NCBI GenBank assembly: GCA_947449515.1
Contig: CANFSD010000025.1
Location: 1 to 13,987 of the forward strand
Length of the DNA stretch: 13,987 nt
Direction of reading: 5' to 3'
Source: Bacteroidota bacterium
GTDB lineage: Bacteria > Bacteroidota > Bacteroidia > UKL13-3
Shown: one piece after another, positions 1-7,295 of the stretch
Layout: each line of letters opens with the position of its first letter
Position numbering within the stretch: the stretch's first letter is position 1
Program-made: the position numbers and the translations under genes
The notes under the pieces: generated by a model
Told to the model about the DNA's origin: nothing
Database searches by the model: none
The model's input: only the letters and a program-made list of their open reading frames with translations

Positions 1-19
1 ATTTTTTGAAAACAAATAG

Positions 20-991
20 ATGAAAGAAATAATAAAAAAATTTGAAGGTTTAAAAGTATTGGTCATTGGTGATGTAATGATTGACGCCTATTTAATTGGG
101 AATGTAGACAGAATTTCACCTGAAGCACCCGTGCCTGTTTTGGCTGTTCATAAAAAAGATTTTAGATTAGGTGGCGCTGCAAATGTTGCTTTAAACTTAG
201 TTGCTTTAGGTGCAAAACCCATTCTATGTGCTGTAATTGGCGAAGATGCCGAAGGCAATGAATTATTGGCCTTATTGGAAAAATCTTCTATTCTAAGCAC
301 AGGCATTATTCGTTCTAAAGAAAGACTAACCACTACCAAAACAAGGGTAATGGCGCAGAACCATCAAATGATTCGGATCGACAATGAGCAAACAGAACAA
401 ATTAGCGATGTTGATTCTTATTTATTGAGTCAAAGAATTATCAATGATTTATTGCCAAGCGCAGATGTTGTTTTATTTGAAGACTACGACAAAGGCGTTA
501 TATCAGAATCACTCATTCAACAGATTGTTGCGCATGCACATAAATTGAATAAAAAGGTTGTGGTCGACCCAAAGAAAAGAAACTTTTTGCATTACAAGGA
601 AGTTGATTTGTTTAAACCAAACTTAAAGGAGTTGAAGGAAGGTTTTAAACGTGATGCCGACCCATCTGACCAAGCTGATTTTGAATTGGCCATCAAAGAT
701 TTGATGCGCAGCTTATCGCTTAAAAACATTATGGTAACCATGAGTGAAAGAGGTGTAATGATTAGCGATGGAACGCAATTTGATTACATTCCTGCTCACT
801 TAAGAAAAATAGCAGATGTAAGTGGTGCAGGCGATACGGTAATATCTGTGGCATCTTTATGCATGGCTTTAGGTATGAGCAATAAGGAAGTTGCCGCTTT
901 AAGCAATTTGGCTGGAGGTTTGGTATGCGAGGAAGTTGGCGTAGTGCCAATTGACATCAACAGGTTAGCCGCAGAATCTCAGAAATTATAA
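20..991 (+). CDS. rfaE1: D-glycero-beta-D-manno-heptose-7-phosphate kinase (stand-alone kinase)
   Basis: This is a cytoplasmic PfkB-family sugar kinase of 323 aa. It phosphorylates heptose 7-phosphate at C1 with ATP in the ADP-heptose route to LPS core. The N-terminal part (GDVMIDAY at 17-24, RISPEAPVPV at 31-40) closely resembles the kinase half of E. coli HldE. PfkB signature 1 is the GGAANVALN stretch at 51-59. Signature 2 is SGAGD at 268-272, with Asp272 as the expected catalytic base. The length matches the kinase half only, so the adenylyltransferase must be encoded elsewhere, as is usual in organisms that split HldE. The ATG at 20 is the first in frame and gives the family N-terminus. 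Only 19 bases lie upstream, so promoter and operon context are unseen. A terminator follows directly and the next gene converges on it. Other PfkB sugar kinases are possible, but the N-terminal motif makes them unlikely. Confidence 0.92.
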   Translation: MKEIIKKFEGLKVLVIGDVMIDAYLIGNVDRISPEAPVPVLAVHKKDFRLGGAANVALNLVALGAKPILCAVIGEDAEGNELLALLEKSSILSTGIIRSKERLTTTKTRVMAQNHQMIRIDNEQTEQISDVDSYLLSQRIINDLLPSADVVLFEDYDKGVISESLIQQIVAHAHKLNKKVVVDPKKRNFLHYKEVDLFKPNLKELKEGFKRDADPSDQADFELAIKDLMRSLSLKNIMVTMSERGVMISDGTQFDYIPAHLRKIADVSGAGDTVISVASLCMALGMSNKEVAALSNLAGGLVCEEVGVVPIDINRLAAESQKL

Positions 992-992
992 T

Positions 993-1012
993 TCATTGGT
1001 TCGAACCAATGA
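993..1012. repeat. Perfect 20-bp palindrome with GGTTCGAACC core
   Basis: TCATTGGTTCGAACCAATGA begins one base after the kinase stop codon and is a perfect inverted repeat. As RNA it could fold into an 8-bp stem with a TCGA loop. It carries the decamer GGTTCGAACC (998-1007) that recurs three more times in the window. No T-run follows it on either strand, so by itself it is not a typical terminator. Confidence 0.8.
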
Positions 1013-1017
1013 GCAAT

Positions 1018-1056
1018 GCCTTTCCAGTTTACTTTAATTGGAAAGGCGTTTTTTTG
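1018..1056 (+). terminator. Rho-independent terminator of the heptose kinase gene
   Basis: A 9-bp stem (1018-1026 GCCTTTCCA pairing with 1039-1047 TGGAAAGGC) encloses a 12-nt loop. It is followed by G and then seven T (1049-1055). The right arm and T-run lie inside the last codons of the convergent lipoprotein gene, whose stop codon sits in the loop at 1029-1031. Confidence 0.85.
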
Positions 1057-1868
1057 CTTTTTCTATAACTACAAACAACGCCTAAACCACCTTCAACATT
1101 AGAGTATTGAGGGGCCGGTTCGCTAAAAGGATCGTCGCCCTGAAAGTTTACACGACGCCTATGGTATTCATAATAATGTATGTCGGCATTTAACAAATAA
1201 GCTAAAAAATGTATTGTGTCTTGCGTATCATTATACGCATAATATTTGCGGCTAATTGTTATGAGATCATCTTTAGCATTAAGGTCATTTACAAATTCAT
1301 CCATTACAGAATAATAACTGGTATCCATTTGGTAAACATGGAACTCTTGGATATTTAAACGGTAATAATTACGCTGTTGCAAATCATCTTTCCATTTAAC
1401 TGCAAACAGGTATTGTTTTTCATACTTATTGGTACTGTTAACCGATTCATCTGAAAAATTAGCCTCTTCAATTTCTTGAATTTTAAGCGGAATAATACTT
1501 GTTCCTTTTAGTGTTTTTCCATCGTAATTTACCGTAATGGTATAAGTTAAGCCTGGCACAATTGGAAATTCAGATTGAGGCAAATAATAGGATAATTTCT
1601 GCGAATTATAGGGCATTACCTTACTGTTTCCATTGTTATCGGAAATTACCAAATCTGCCCCAGGAATGGGAGCATAATTGGCTCCGCCATTGTTATTGAA
1701 AATAGGAACCGAATACGTAAGGCTTGCTTCTACCCCTTTATCTTCGGGAGATAAAAACGAAAACAAAACCAATTTTGGTTCAGTAATAGGCACATCAACA
1801 GTAGCAACTCTCTGACATGAAGCCAAAATAAATGGAAGGGCAAATAGAATATTTCTAATATTTTTCAT
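1029..1868 (-). CDS. DUF4249-family outer-membrane-associated lipoprotein
   Basis: This 279-aa lipoprotein is probably periplasmic or outer-membrane anchored and is predicted partner of the receptor encoded just upstream. The frame opens at a TTG (1874), but the ATG at 1868 is preferred. It gives a compact lipoprotein signal (MKNIRNILFALPFILASC) with lipobox LASC and acylated Cys18, and leaves 6 nt after the receptor stop. The body is a beta-rich domain with the DUF4249 pattern: an N-terminal region with short strands, the LTYTITVNYDGKTLKGTS stretch near 107-124, and a terminal VEGGLGVV segment. The function of DUF4249 is unknown, but these genes usually sit beside a TonB-dependent receptor, which suggests a SusD-like accessory role by analogy. 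The last codons overlap the terminator of the convergent kinase gene. No dedicated terminator is visible on this strand. Confidence 0.85.
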   Translation of the reverse strand: MKNIRNILFALPFILASCQRVATVDVPITEPKLVLFSFLSPEDKGVEASLTYSVPIFNNNGGANYAPIPGADLVISDNNGNSKVMPYNSQKLSYYLPQSEFPIVPGLTYTITVNYDGKTLKGTSIIPLKIQEIEEANFSDESVNSTNKYEKQYLFAVKWKDDLQQRNYYRLNIQEFHVYQMDTSYYSVMDEFVNDLNAKDDLITISRKYYAYNDTQDTIHFLAYLLNADIHYYEYHRRRVNFQGDDPFSEPAPQYSNVEGGLGVVCSYRKSKKTPFQLK

Positions 1869-1874
1869 GTGCAA

Positions 1875-4247
1875 TTAAAATTTAATGTTCCAAGAAACAG
1901 AAGGAACAATGGGAAAAATGGTTACTTGCATTAACTTTCTTTGCATGGAATTATAATCAGAACCTATGTAATAGAAATAAGGGTTGAACCTATTGTATAA
2001 ATTATACACGCTAAACTCCCAGGTTCGAACCCAATGTTTCATTTGTTTTTGTACCTGTATACCAAAATCCAAGCGGTGATAGGGTGCCATTCTAAATTGA
2101 TTTTTACCAGTGTATTGAGATACAATATCTCCTCCCCACATTCCATTTGAAGAACCTAATTGATGCACGGGTGCTGCATAATCTGCAATTGGTAAAGTGA
2201 TGGCATTACCCGTTCCGTATACCCAAGTTGCACTAATTTTAATGCCATTTTGTTCAGGTGTTTCCTCGCGCACCTTATACATACCAACCAAAGAAATATC
2301 GTGCCTTCTATCATATTTTGCCCAAAACTTTTGACCAAAATTTAATTCATCAAATTGCATTTGTGTCCAGCTTAAGGTATAACCAATCCACCCTGTAAAA
2401 TCACCTATTTTCTTTTGCAATAAAAACTCTGCACCATAACTCCACATTTTACCCATTGTAATATTTTCCTCCCATGGGGTTGTGCCAGCATCTGCAGCCT
2501 CTGCTGGATTAACATCTAAAAAGCTAGCACCTTCTTTAAAGGAAATAATATTGGAGGCTTGTTTATAATAGCCTTCAATACTTAAAGAAAAATTACGTTC
2601 AATAAAATCTTTGGCAATTCCTCCAGCTACTTGCCAAGAATTTTGAGGTAAAACTTTCTTGGTGGTAGGCACCCATAAATCTGTTGGTAAACCAACGCCT
2701 GTATTTGAAAGTAAATGTACATATTGGTTCATAATGGCAAAGGATGCCTTGGCGGCTAAATCGCTTTTAACTTTGTATGAAATACCAATACGAGGTTCAG
2801 GATTTAAATAGTTTACACCACTTACATTAAAATGCGTCAAACGCAAGCCTGGATTAAGTTTCAAACGCGGACCAACCTTCATATCATCCTCAATGTATAT
2901 GGCGTTTTCATACGCCACAATTTCATTTTTCTGCGTCAAATTTGAACCCGAAAAATCATCTTTCATTACCAAAGCAGATGGCACAAATTGGTGACGAATA
3001 ATTTGCGCCCCCATCTTAATTGTGTGATTGGTATTAGGTCTATAATCTAAATCGTGCTTTAGGGCATAATCTCTAATTCCAGAGGAATAGCTTAATTGGA
3101 AATTGCCATTTGATTGCTGTATTTGCTCAGATATTTCAAACTTGTAATTGCTAAAAATAAGCGAAGTATTGGAAAACATTTTAGGCGAATATTGGTGATT
3201 CCACCTCAGCGTTCCGGTTAAATTGCCCCATTGCAAACCGGCACTGCTTTTCAATTTATCGATATCTGTTTCAGTTAAATAAAACTTGTCTCTTCCAAAA
3301 TAGCCACTCAAGAAAATTTTATTATGGGTATTAATTTCATAATTGGCTTTGGCATTAAAATCATAGAAATAATAACCTGCTTTTGAATTAGGATCTTGAA
3401 AAGGCAGCGTTAAAACATCAAAATAGGTTCTACGGGCAGATACCAAAAAAGAAGATTTACCTTTAATGATCGGACCTTCTAAAACCAGTCTACTTGAAAT
3501 AATTCCTATACCTGCTTCTCCTTTCAATTTTTCCTTATTGCCCTCTTTCATGTTCATTTCAATAACGGAAGACAATCGACCACCAAAGCGTGCAGGGAAA
3601 CCACCCTTGGTAAGTTCAACACTTTTTAATGCATCACCATTAAACAAACTAAAGAATCCAAAAAGGTGAAAGGCATTGTATACAATGGCATCGTCTAAAA
3701 TAATTAAATTCTGATCTGGGCCTCCTCCACGCACATAAATACCCGCATTGCCTTCGCCTCCCTTTTGAACACCAGGCAGCAATTGAATAACCTTCATTAC
3801 ATCTTTTTCACCTAGCAAAGCAGGTATATCCTTTATTTGTTGAATTGGAATTTCTACCACACTCATTTGTGTTACATCGGCCAAATGTACTTTTTGTTTT
3901 TGTGCAGAAACTACCATTTCTTTCATAACACCACTCTGCTCAAGTATTACATTCCATTCAATATTTTTATTTAAATCTATGGTATAGGCTTTTGGTTCGA
4001 ACCCAATATAAGACACTATTATTTCATACTTACCTTCTGGTAGGGTAAGTGAATAAAATCCGTAATTATTAGAAATGGTACCCGATCTAAGGGCAGGCAC
4101 TGCAATGCTGGCGCCAATCATTAATTCCTCACTTCCCTTTTCTTTAACATAACCGCTAATGGTAAAGCGTTGCACTTGCGCGTAAGCATTGGCAGTATAT
4201 AACAGAAATAAAAAAGCTAAAAAAAACAGTCGTGGAAATTTTATCAT
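1875..4247 (-). CDS. TonB-dependent receptor with carboxypeptidase-regulatory-like N-terminal domain
   Basis: This 790-aa outer-membrane receptor is expected to import a substrate powered by TonB-ExbBD. The substrate cannot be read from the sequence. In order: a signal peptide (1-24, cleaved near AYAQ), a carboxypeptidase-D-regulatory-like beta-sandwich (about 28-103, GYVKE...GASI...YGFYSLTLPEGKY), a possible TonB box (EMVVSA, 110-115), a plug domain (about 120-232, with IYVRGGGPDQN at 170-180 and GGFPARFGGRLSSV at 215-228), then a 22-strand-type barrel to a terminal Phe. There is no STN domain, so a transcriptional signalling role through an anti-sigma factor is not indicated, and no ECF sigma gene is nearby. 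The start is ATG at 4247, 52 nt after the dCTP deaminase stop. The DUF4249 lipoprotein follows after 6 nt, almost certainly in the same transcript. Two GGTTCGAACC palindromes lie inside the gene. Confidence 0.93.
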   Translation of the reverse strand: MIKFPRLFFLAFLFLLYTANAYAQVQRFTISGYVKEKGSEELMIGASIAVPALRSGTISNNYGFYSLTLPEGKYEIIVSYIGFEPKAYTIDLNKNIEWNVILEQSGVMKEMVVSAQKQKVHLADVTQMSVVEIPIQQIKDIPALLGEKDVMKVIQLLPGVQKGGEGNAGIYVRGGGPDQNLIILDDAIVYNAFHLFGFFSLFNGDALKSVELTKGGFPARFGGRLSSVIEMNMKEGNKEKLKGEAGIGIISSRLVLEGPIIKGKSSFLVSARRTYFDVLTLPFQDPNSKAGYYFYDFNAKANYEINTHNKIFLSGYFGRDKFYLTETDIDKLKSSAGLQWGNLTGTLRWNHQYSPKMFSNTSLIFSNYKFEISEQIQQSNGNFQLSYSSGIRDYALKHDLDYRPNTNHTIKMGAQIIRHQFVPSALVMKDDFSGSNLTQKNEIVAYENAIYIEDDMKVGPRLKLNPGLRLTHFNVSGVNYLNPEPRIGISYKVKSDLAAKASFAIMNQYVHLLSNTGVGLPTDLWVPTTKKVLPQNSWQVAGGIAKDFIERNFSLSIEGYYKQASNIISFKEGASFLDVNPAEAADAGTTPWEENITMGKMWSYGAEFLLQKKIGDFTGWIGYTLSWTQMQFDELNFGQKFWAKYDRRHDISLVGMYKVREETPEQNGIKISATWVYGTGNAITLPIADYAAPVHQLGSSNGMWGGDIVSQYTGKNQFRMAPYHRLDFGIQVQKQMKHWVRTWEFSVYNLYNRFNPYFYYIGSDYNSMQRKLMQVTIFPIVPSVSWNIKF
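2022..2031. repeat. GGTTCGAACC palindrome, copy 2
   Basis: Exact decamer inside the 3' part of the receptor gene, where it helps encode Val-Arg-Thr (minus strand). On the plus strand it is followed by CAATG. Confidence 0.7.
3994..4003. repeat. GGTTCGAACC palindrome, copy 3
   Basis: Exact decamer near the 5' end of the receptor gene, where it encodes Gly-Phe-Glu-Pro (residues about 82-85), in a different frame from copy 2. It is followed by CAAT, as copy 2 is. Confidence 0.7.
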
Positions 4248-4299
4248 AGGAGCGTGTTCGTATTTATGTCAGAAAAAGTTTTGGTGTTTAGAAGAATAA

Positions 4300-4836
4300 T
4301 TAAAATTTATTCTTCCACATCATACTTTCAACAGGCTTTACAGTTCTCTTGCTATACTTGGCAGATTTTTTTGAATTGTAAAGTGTTTCAATTTCACCTT
4401 CTACAACAAAATAAATCAACTGGCCAATTGGCATGCCTGCGTAAATGCGAACCGGTTGTGCACAAGAAATTTCTAATGTCCAGGTATTGCAAAAACCTAC
4501 ATCGCCCTTACCCGCAGTTGCATGAATATCTATTCCCAAACGACCTGTACTACTTTTACCTTCTAAAAATGGGACATGTTTATGTGTCTCGGTATATTCT
4601 GCAGTTACTCCTAAGTAAAGTGTATTTGGTTGCAATACAAATCCCTCATGTGGGATTTCAAAAGTTTCAATTTTATTGTGTTCACGCGCATCTAAAACAC
4701 GGTCCTTATAAGTTGCCAAATGCCTTCCTAAATGCACATCATAACTATTTGTGCCAAGGCATTCTTTAATAAAGGGTTCAATTAAAATGGTACCGGCGGC
4801 CATTTCTTCTAAAATGCGTTTATCTGATAAAATCAT
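4300..4836 (-). CDS. dcd: dCTP deaminase (possibly bifunctional dCTP deaminase/dUTPase)
   Basis: This 178-aa cytoplasmic enzyme deaminates dCTP to dUTP, supplying dUMP for thymidylate synthesis. It has the trimeric dUTPase-like fold. The start MILSDKRIL matches the family N-terminus. The active-site block is EGKSSTGRLGIDIHATAG at 92-109, followed by WTLE at 119-122. Ser95, Arg99 and Glu122 fit the spacing of E. coli Ser111, Arg115 and Glu138. The C-terminal part (IYAGMPIGQLIYF, 131-143) is typical. Some archaeal homologues with the same start and SS-G-R block also hydrolyse dUTP, and sequence inspection alone does not separate the two activities. The gene is 55 nt downstream of the WD40 gene and 52 nt upstream of the receptor gene on the same strand. 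No hairpin terminator separates them, so read-through is possible. Confidence 0.92.
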   Translation of the reverse strand: MILSDKRILEEMAAGTILIEPFIKECLGTNSYDVHLGRHLATYKDRVLDAREHNKIETFEIPHEGFVLQPNTLYLGVTAEYTETHKHVPFLEGKSSTGRLGIDIHATAGKGDVGFCNTWTLEISCAQPVRIYAGMPIGQLIYFVVEGEIETLYNSKKSAKYSKRTVKPVESMMWKNKF

Positions 4837-4891
4837 AGCGTGAAATTTCGACTAAAATAATCTTATAGATTGAGAAGGAAAAATAAAAAAA

Positions 4892-5809
4892 CTAGTTGCT
4901 TGAAATTAGTTCCCAAAACATCATTTTTTTATCGTCGCTTATACTCACAAACTTATTTTCACTTACCCAAGCTATCTTATTTATAGAATTCAAATGCGAA
5001 TCATTTCTAGCTTTATCCAGCACTTTAAGCAGCTCGGCATCCTGCATACGCCATATTTTAATCGTCTTATCCATACTAGAGCTCAGAAAATAATTTCCCT
5101 CATGCTGCACCGCTATTGAATGTACATGTAAATTATGTGCAGGAATTTCTTTTTGTAATGTTACATCTGCCGCAACATTCCAAATTTTTAACATGGCGTC
5201 TCTGCCACCACTGAATAATTGAGTTCCATCCCCATTAAATGCCAAAGAGAAAACAGAATTGGTATGGGCATTTTGTATTAACTCAAAAACGGCTAAATTT
5301 TCATCCATTAAAACAATGGAAAAATCACTAAAGCCAATTGCTAACAATGATTTTGATGGAGAACAAGTTATCACGCGCGCACTTTTTTCTGAGAATTTTT
5401 TAAGGGAAAGCAATTCCGTTTTTTGCGCATCCCATAGAGAAATGCAACCATCGCCACCCGCAGCATATAGTTTACCATTGAGCATTTTAATGTCAAAGAC
5501 ACCCTGCTCATGACTCACTAAATTTTTTAGTTCTATTTTGCTTTCTAAATCTAGTATATGAATATGTCCATTGCCAGTTCCAACCCACAATTGTTTTGTG
5601 GGTTCATATAAGAAAATACAATATATAGGCTGATCCAAACGTCCAATTAACCTTCCTTCCGCAGCATTACCCAAATCCCATTCAACCACATAACCATCTG
5701 CCCCTCCAGTATAAACCTTGCCCGAAACAGGAGAAACATATAAACCATAAATAGCACCAGAATGCCCTGTAAATTCATTTAATTTATTTACCTGAATTGA
5801 TCTTTGCAT
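4892..5809 (-). CDS. WD40-repeat seven-bladed beta-propeller protein
   Basis: This 305-aa protein consists almost entirely of WD40 repeats, with no signal peptide or extra domain, so it is probably a cytoplasmic scaffold. Seven repeats can be counted at about 13-46, 57-88, 100-128, 141-170, 180-211, 223-254 and 272-301, enough for one closed propeller. Repeats 1, 5 and 6 are the most canonical (GHSGAIYGL...VVEWDL; AHTNSVFSLAF...LKIWNV; IKIWRM). The others keep the terminal aromatic-Asp or hydrophobic pattern more loosely. The start is ATG at 5809. It is divergent from the phosphopantetheinyl transferase gene with 53 nt between starts, and dcd follows after 55 nt. A weak -7-like element (CATTTTTG on the minus strand, 5836-5829) lies 19 nt before the ATG. 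The partner protein is unknown, and nothing in the sequence links it directly to dCTP deamination. Confidence 0.88.
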   Translation of the reverse strand: MQRSIQVNKLNEFTGHSGAIYGLYVSPVSGKVYTGGADGYVVEWDLGNAAEGRLIGRLDQPIYCIFLYEPTKQLWVGTGNGHIHILDLESKIELKNLVSHEQGVFDIKMLNGKLYAAGGDGCISLWDAQKTELLSLKKFSEKSARVITCSPSKSLLAIGFSDFSIVLMDENLAVFELIQNAHTNSVFSLAFNGDGTQLFSGGRDAMLKIWNVAADVTLQKEIPAHNLHVHSIAVQHEGNYFLSSSMDKTIKIWRMQDAELLKVLDKARNDSHLNSINKIAWVSENKFVSISDDKKMMFWELISSN

Positions 5810-5822
5810 TTTTATTAAATAA

Positions 5823-5856
5823 TTGCTTCAAAAATGAGCTTAAAAAAGTAAACTTG
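5823..5856 (+). promoter_or_regulatory. Candidate Bacteroidota-type promoter for the PPTase-epimerase pair
   Basis: A -7 element TAAACTTG (5849-5856) differs by one base from TAnnTTTG. A TTG at 5823-5825 lies 23 nt upstream, at the long end of the accepted -33 spacing. Only 6 nt separate the box from the ATG at 5863, so the mRNA would have almost no 5' leader. Confidence 0.5.
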
Positions 5857-5862
5857 CACCAT

Positions 5863-6507
5863 ATGCCAATGTTGTATCAAAAAAATATCAGTCCAGATTG
5901 CGTTTTAGCTGTTTGGCATATAACAGAAACAAAGGAATTCCTTTTGGATTTGTTTCATGACAATTTTTTTGAGCAAGAAAAAGAAAACCGCGTAAATGCA
6001 GCCAATTCATTGCATTATTTGGCTAGCCGAGCAATTTTACTATGTATTTTTCCGAACCAAAAAACTGTTTTGAAAAAGGATGGTAATAACAAACCCCAGC
6101 TATTTATAAACGAAATTCCGCAACATATTTCTATTAGCCATTCGCATGACTATGCTGCCATCATGTATTCTCCGAATTGTAATTTGGGAATAGATTTAGA
6201 AAAAATAGATGATAGAATTAACCGGGTAAAAAATAAGTTTATGAATGAAGTTGAATTAGAATTTGCGGGTAACAACCAATTTACAAAAGAACAAACCCTT
6301 ATTTGGAGCGCTAAGGAAACACTTTACAAATTATATGGCAATAAAGGTTTAGACTTTAAAGTTGACTTACACATTGCGCCATTTCTGTCTCAAAATTCTG
6401 GTGAACTCACCTGTAAAATTAGCAAATTAAGTACAAGCCAAACCTATTTGGTTCAATACGAAATTATTGAAAACTATGTTCTTACTTATATTTGCCAAAA
6501 CCATTAA
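5863..6507 (+). CDS. 4'-phosphopantetheinyl transferase superfamily protein (Sfp-like)
   Basis: This 214-aa enzyme is predicted to transfer 4'-phosphopantetheine from CoA to a serine of a carrier protein. The superfamily motifs are present and well spaced: HISISHS (88-94), the Mg-binding GIDLE (109-113, with Asp111 and Glu113), and WSAKETLYKLYG (148-159, with Glu152 as the third acidic ligand). The frame opens upstream at a TTG (5797), but that would overlap the divergent WD40 gene and the likely promoter. ATG 5863 is therefore chosen, with ATG 5869 two codons later as an alternative. The methylmalonyl-CoA epimerase gene begins 3 nt after the stop, so the two are co-transcribed. No acyl carrier protein, NRPS or PKS gene is in the window, so the carrier is unknown. 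Housekeeping ACP activation or a secondary-metabolite role are both possible. Confidence 0.88.
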   Translation: MPMLYQKNISPDCVLAVWHITETKEFLLDLFHDNFFEQEKENRVNAANSLHYLASRAILLCIFPNQKTVLKKDGNNKPQLFINEIPQHISISHSHDYAAIMYSPNCNLGIDLEKIDDRINRVKNKFMNEVELEFAGNNQFTKEQTLIWSAKETLYKLYGNKGLDFKVDLHIAPFLSQNSGELTCKISKLSTSQTYLVQYEIIENYVLTYICQNH

Positions 6508-6510
6508 GCC

Positions 6511-6915
6511 ATGATACAAAAAATAGAACATATTGGTATTGCAGTAAAAGATGCAAAAAAGGCCGAAGAGTTATTTAATGCCTTATTGAACCAAACACCC
6601 TACAAAAAAGAGATTGTTGAAAGCGAAATGGTTCAAACCATATTCTACCAAAATGGACCCAATAAAATTGAACTTTTAGAGGCGCTTTCGCCAGAAAGTG
6701 CTATTGCAAAATTTATAGATAAAAAAGGAGAAGGAATTCATCATATTGCCTTTGCAGTAGACAATATTGAAGAAGAAATTGCCCGTTTAAAAAAGGAAGG
6801 TTTTCAAATGATCCATGAAACACCTAAGGAAGGAGCCGACAATAAGCTCATTGCATTTCTTCACCCCAAAAGCACAAATGGCGTGCTTATTGAATTGTGC
6901 ATGGAGAAAAAATAG
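6511..6915 (+). CDS. mce: Methylmalonyl-CoA epimerase
   Basis: This 134-aa enzyme of the vicinal oxygen chelate (glyoxalase) fold interconverts the (S) and (R) epimers of methylmalonyl-CoA, feeding or draining methylmalonyl-CoA mutase in propionate and odd-chain metabolism. Both beta-alpha-beta-beta-beta modules are visible. The first starts at IEHIGIAVKD (5-14) and the second at GIHHIAFAVDN (75-85). Likely metal ligands are His7, His78 and Glu128 (LIEL), with a residue of the KIELLE strand (52-57) near the fourth position. The length fits the family. The start is ATG, 3 nt after the PPTase stop. The mutase subunits are not in the window. A generic VOC-family protein is the main alternative, but the whole-length pattern (EALSPESAIAKFI and GEGIHHIAF) is characteristic of the epimerase. 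The next gene converges with 9 nt between stops and no terminator hairpin. Confidence 0.9.
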   Translation: MIQKIEHIGIAVKDAKKAEELFNALLNQTPYKKEIVESEMVQTIFYQNGPNKIELLEALSPESAIAKFIDKKGEGIHHIAFAVDNIEEEIARLKKEGFQMIHETPKEGADNKLIAFLHPKSTNGVLIELCMEKK

Positions 6916-6924
6916 GATAATAGC

Positions 6925-7242
6925 TTAGAAACTTATTTCCTCCATTAAGGACTTAAATTCGAGGAAAGTTTTTCTATCTTTTACAGAATCTAGAAGGGAA
7001 ATGCCCTGTTCTAAAAAACCCAAAGCCTTCTCTTCTTGCCCTAAACTGTTATATAACAAGCCTAATTGATAAAAAGTGGAAATATTTTTAGGGTCCTCTT
7101 TTAGGCACATCTCAAAATAACGTATGGCCTCATCTGGCTGATTTACACCCAAATACTCCATTCCAATGGCATATAAAACAAAGCTATCTGCCGGATTTTC
7201 GGCATGCATTGCAAAGAGTTTTTCTAAACGTTGTTCGCGCAT
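6925..7242 (-). CDS. Small tetratricopeptide-repeat protein
   Basis: This 105-aa protein has two TPR units at about 19-52 (ADSFVLYAIGMEYL...PDEAIRYFEMCLKEDP) and 53-86 (NISTFYQLGLLYNSLGQEEKALGFLEQGI), plus a C-terminal capping helix. It has no signal peptide or membrane segment, so it is probably a cytoplasmic adaptor. The start is ATG at 7242. It is a single-gene unit, convergent with the epimerase gene (9 nt between stops) and divergent from etfB (112 nt between starts). Proteins of this size and layout are common in Bacteroidota but I know of no assigned function. Two repeats are fewer than the three usually needed for a full peptide-binding groove, so it may dimerise or be a partial scaffold. 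Confidence 0.82.
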   Translation of the reverse strand: MREQRLEKLFAMHAENPADSFVLYAIGMEYLGVNQPDEAIRYFEMCLKEDPKNISTFYQLGLLYNSLGQEEKALGFLEQGISLLDSVKDRKTFLEFKSLMEEISF

Positions 7243-7264
7243 TTCGCTTTCTTAATATTTCAGT

Positions 7265-7272
7265 TATTTTTG
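7265..7272 (+). promoter_or_regulatory. Candidate -7 box for etfBA
   Basis: TATTTTTG is an exact match to the Bacteroidota -7 consensus TAnnTTTG, in the divergent intergenic region. The -33 element is weak (TTTC at about 7242-7245). Transcription from here would give a leader of about 75 nt that contains the hairpin at 7296-7321. Confidence 0.5.
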
Positions 7273-7295
7273 CCCTCTCAAATAAACAAAATTTA

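Noticed and set aside
998..1007. GGTTCGAACC as a tRNA T-arm remnant or integration site
   Set aside because: The motif resembles a T-arm, but no anticodon or acceptor stem can be built around any of the four copies, and no integrase or direct-repeat boundary is visible.
4254..4769. Long plus-strand open frame of about 171 codons opposite dcd
   Set aside because: It opens with GTG, lies entirely antisense to a well-conserved dCTP deaminase, and its translation is Cys/His/Phe-rich without recognisable motifs. It is a shadow frame.
4837..4891. Short inverted repeats GAAATTTC and AATCT-TAT-AGATT between the WD40 and dcd genes
   Set aside because: They are AT-rich, with five or fewer base pairs in the hairpin and no T-run. 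They are too weak to call a terminator or operator.
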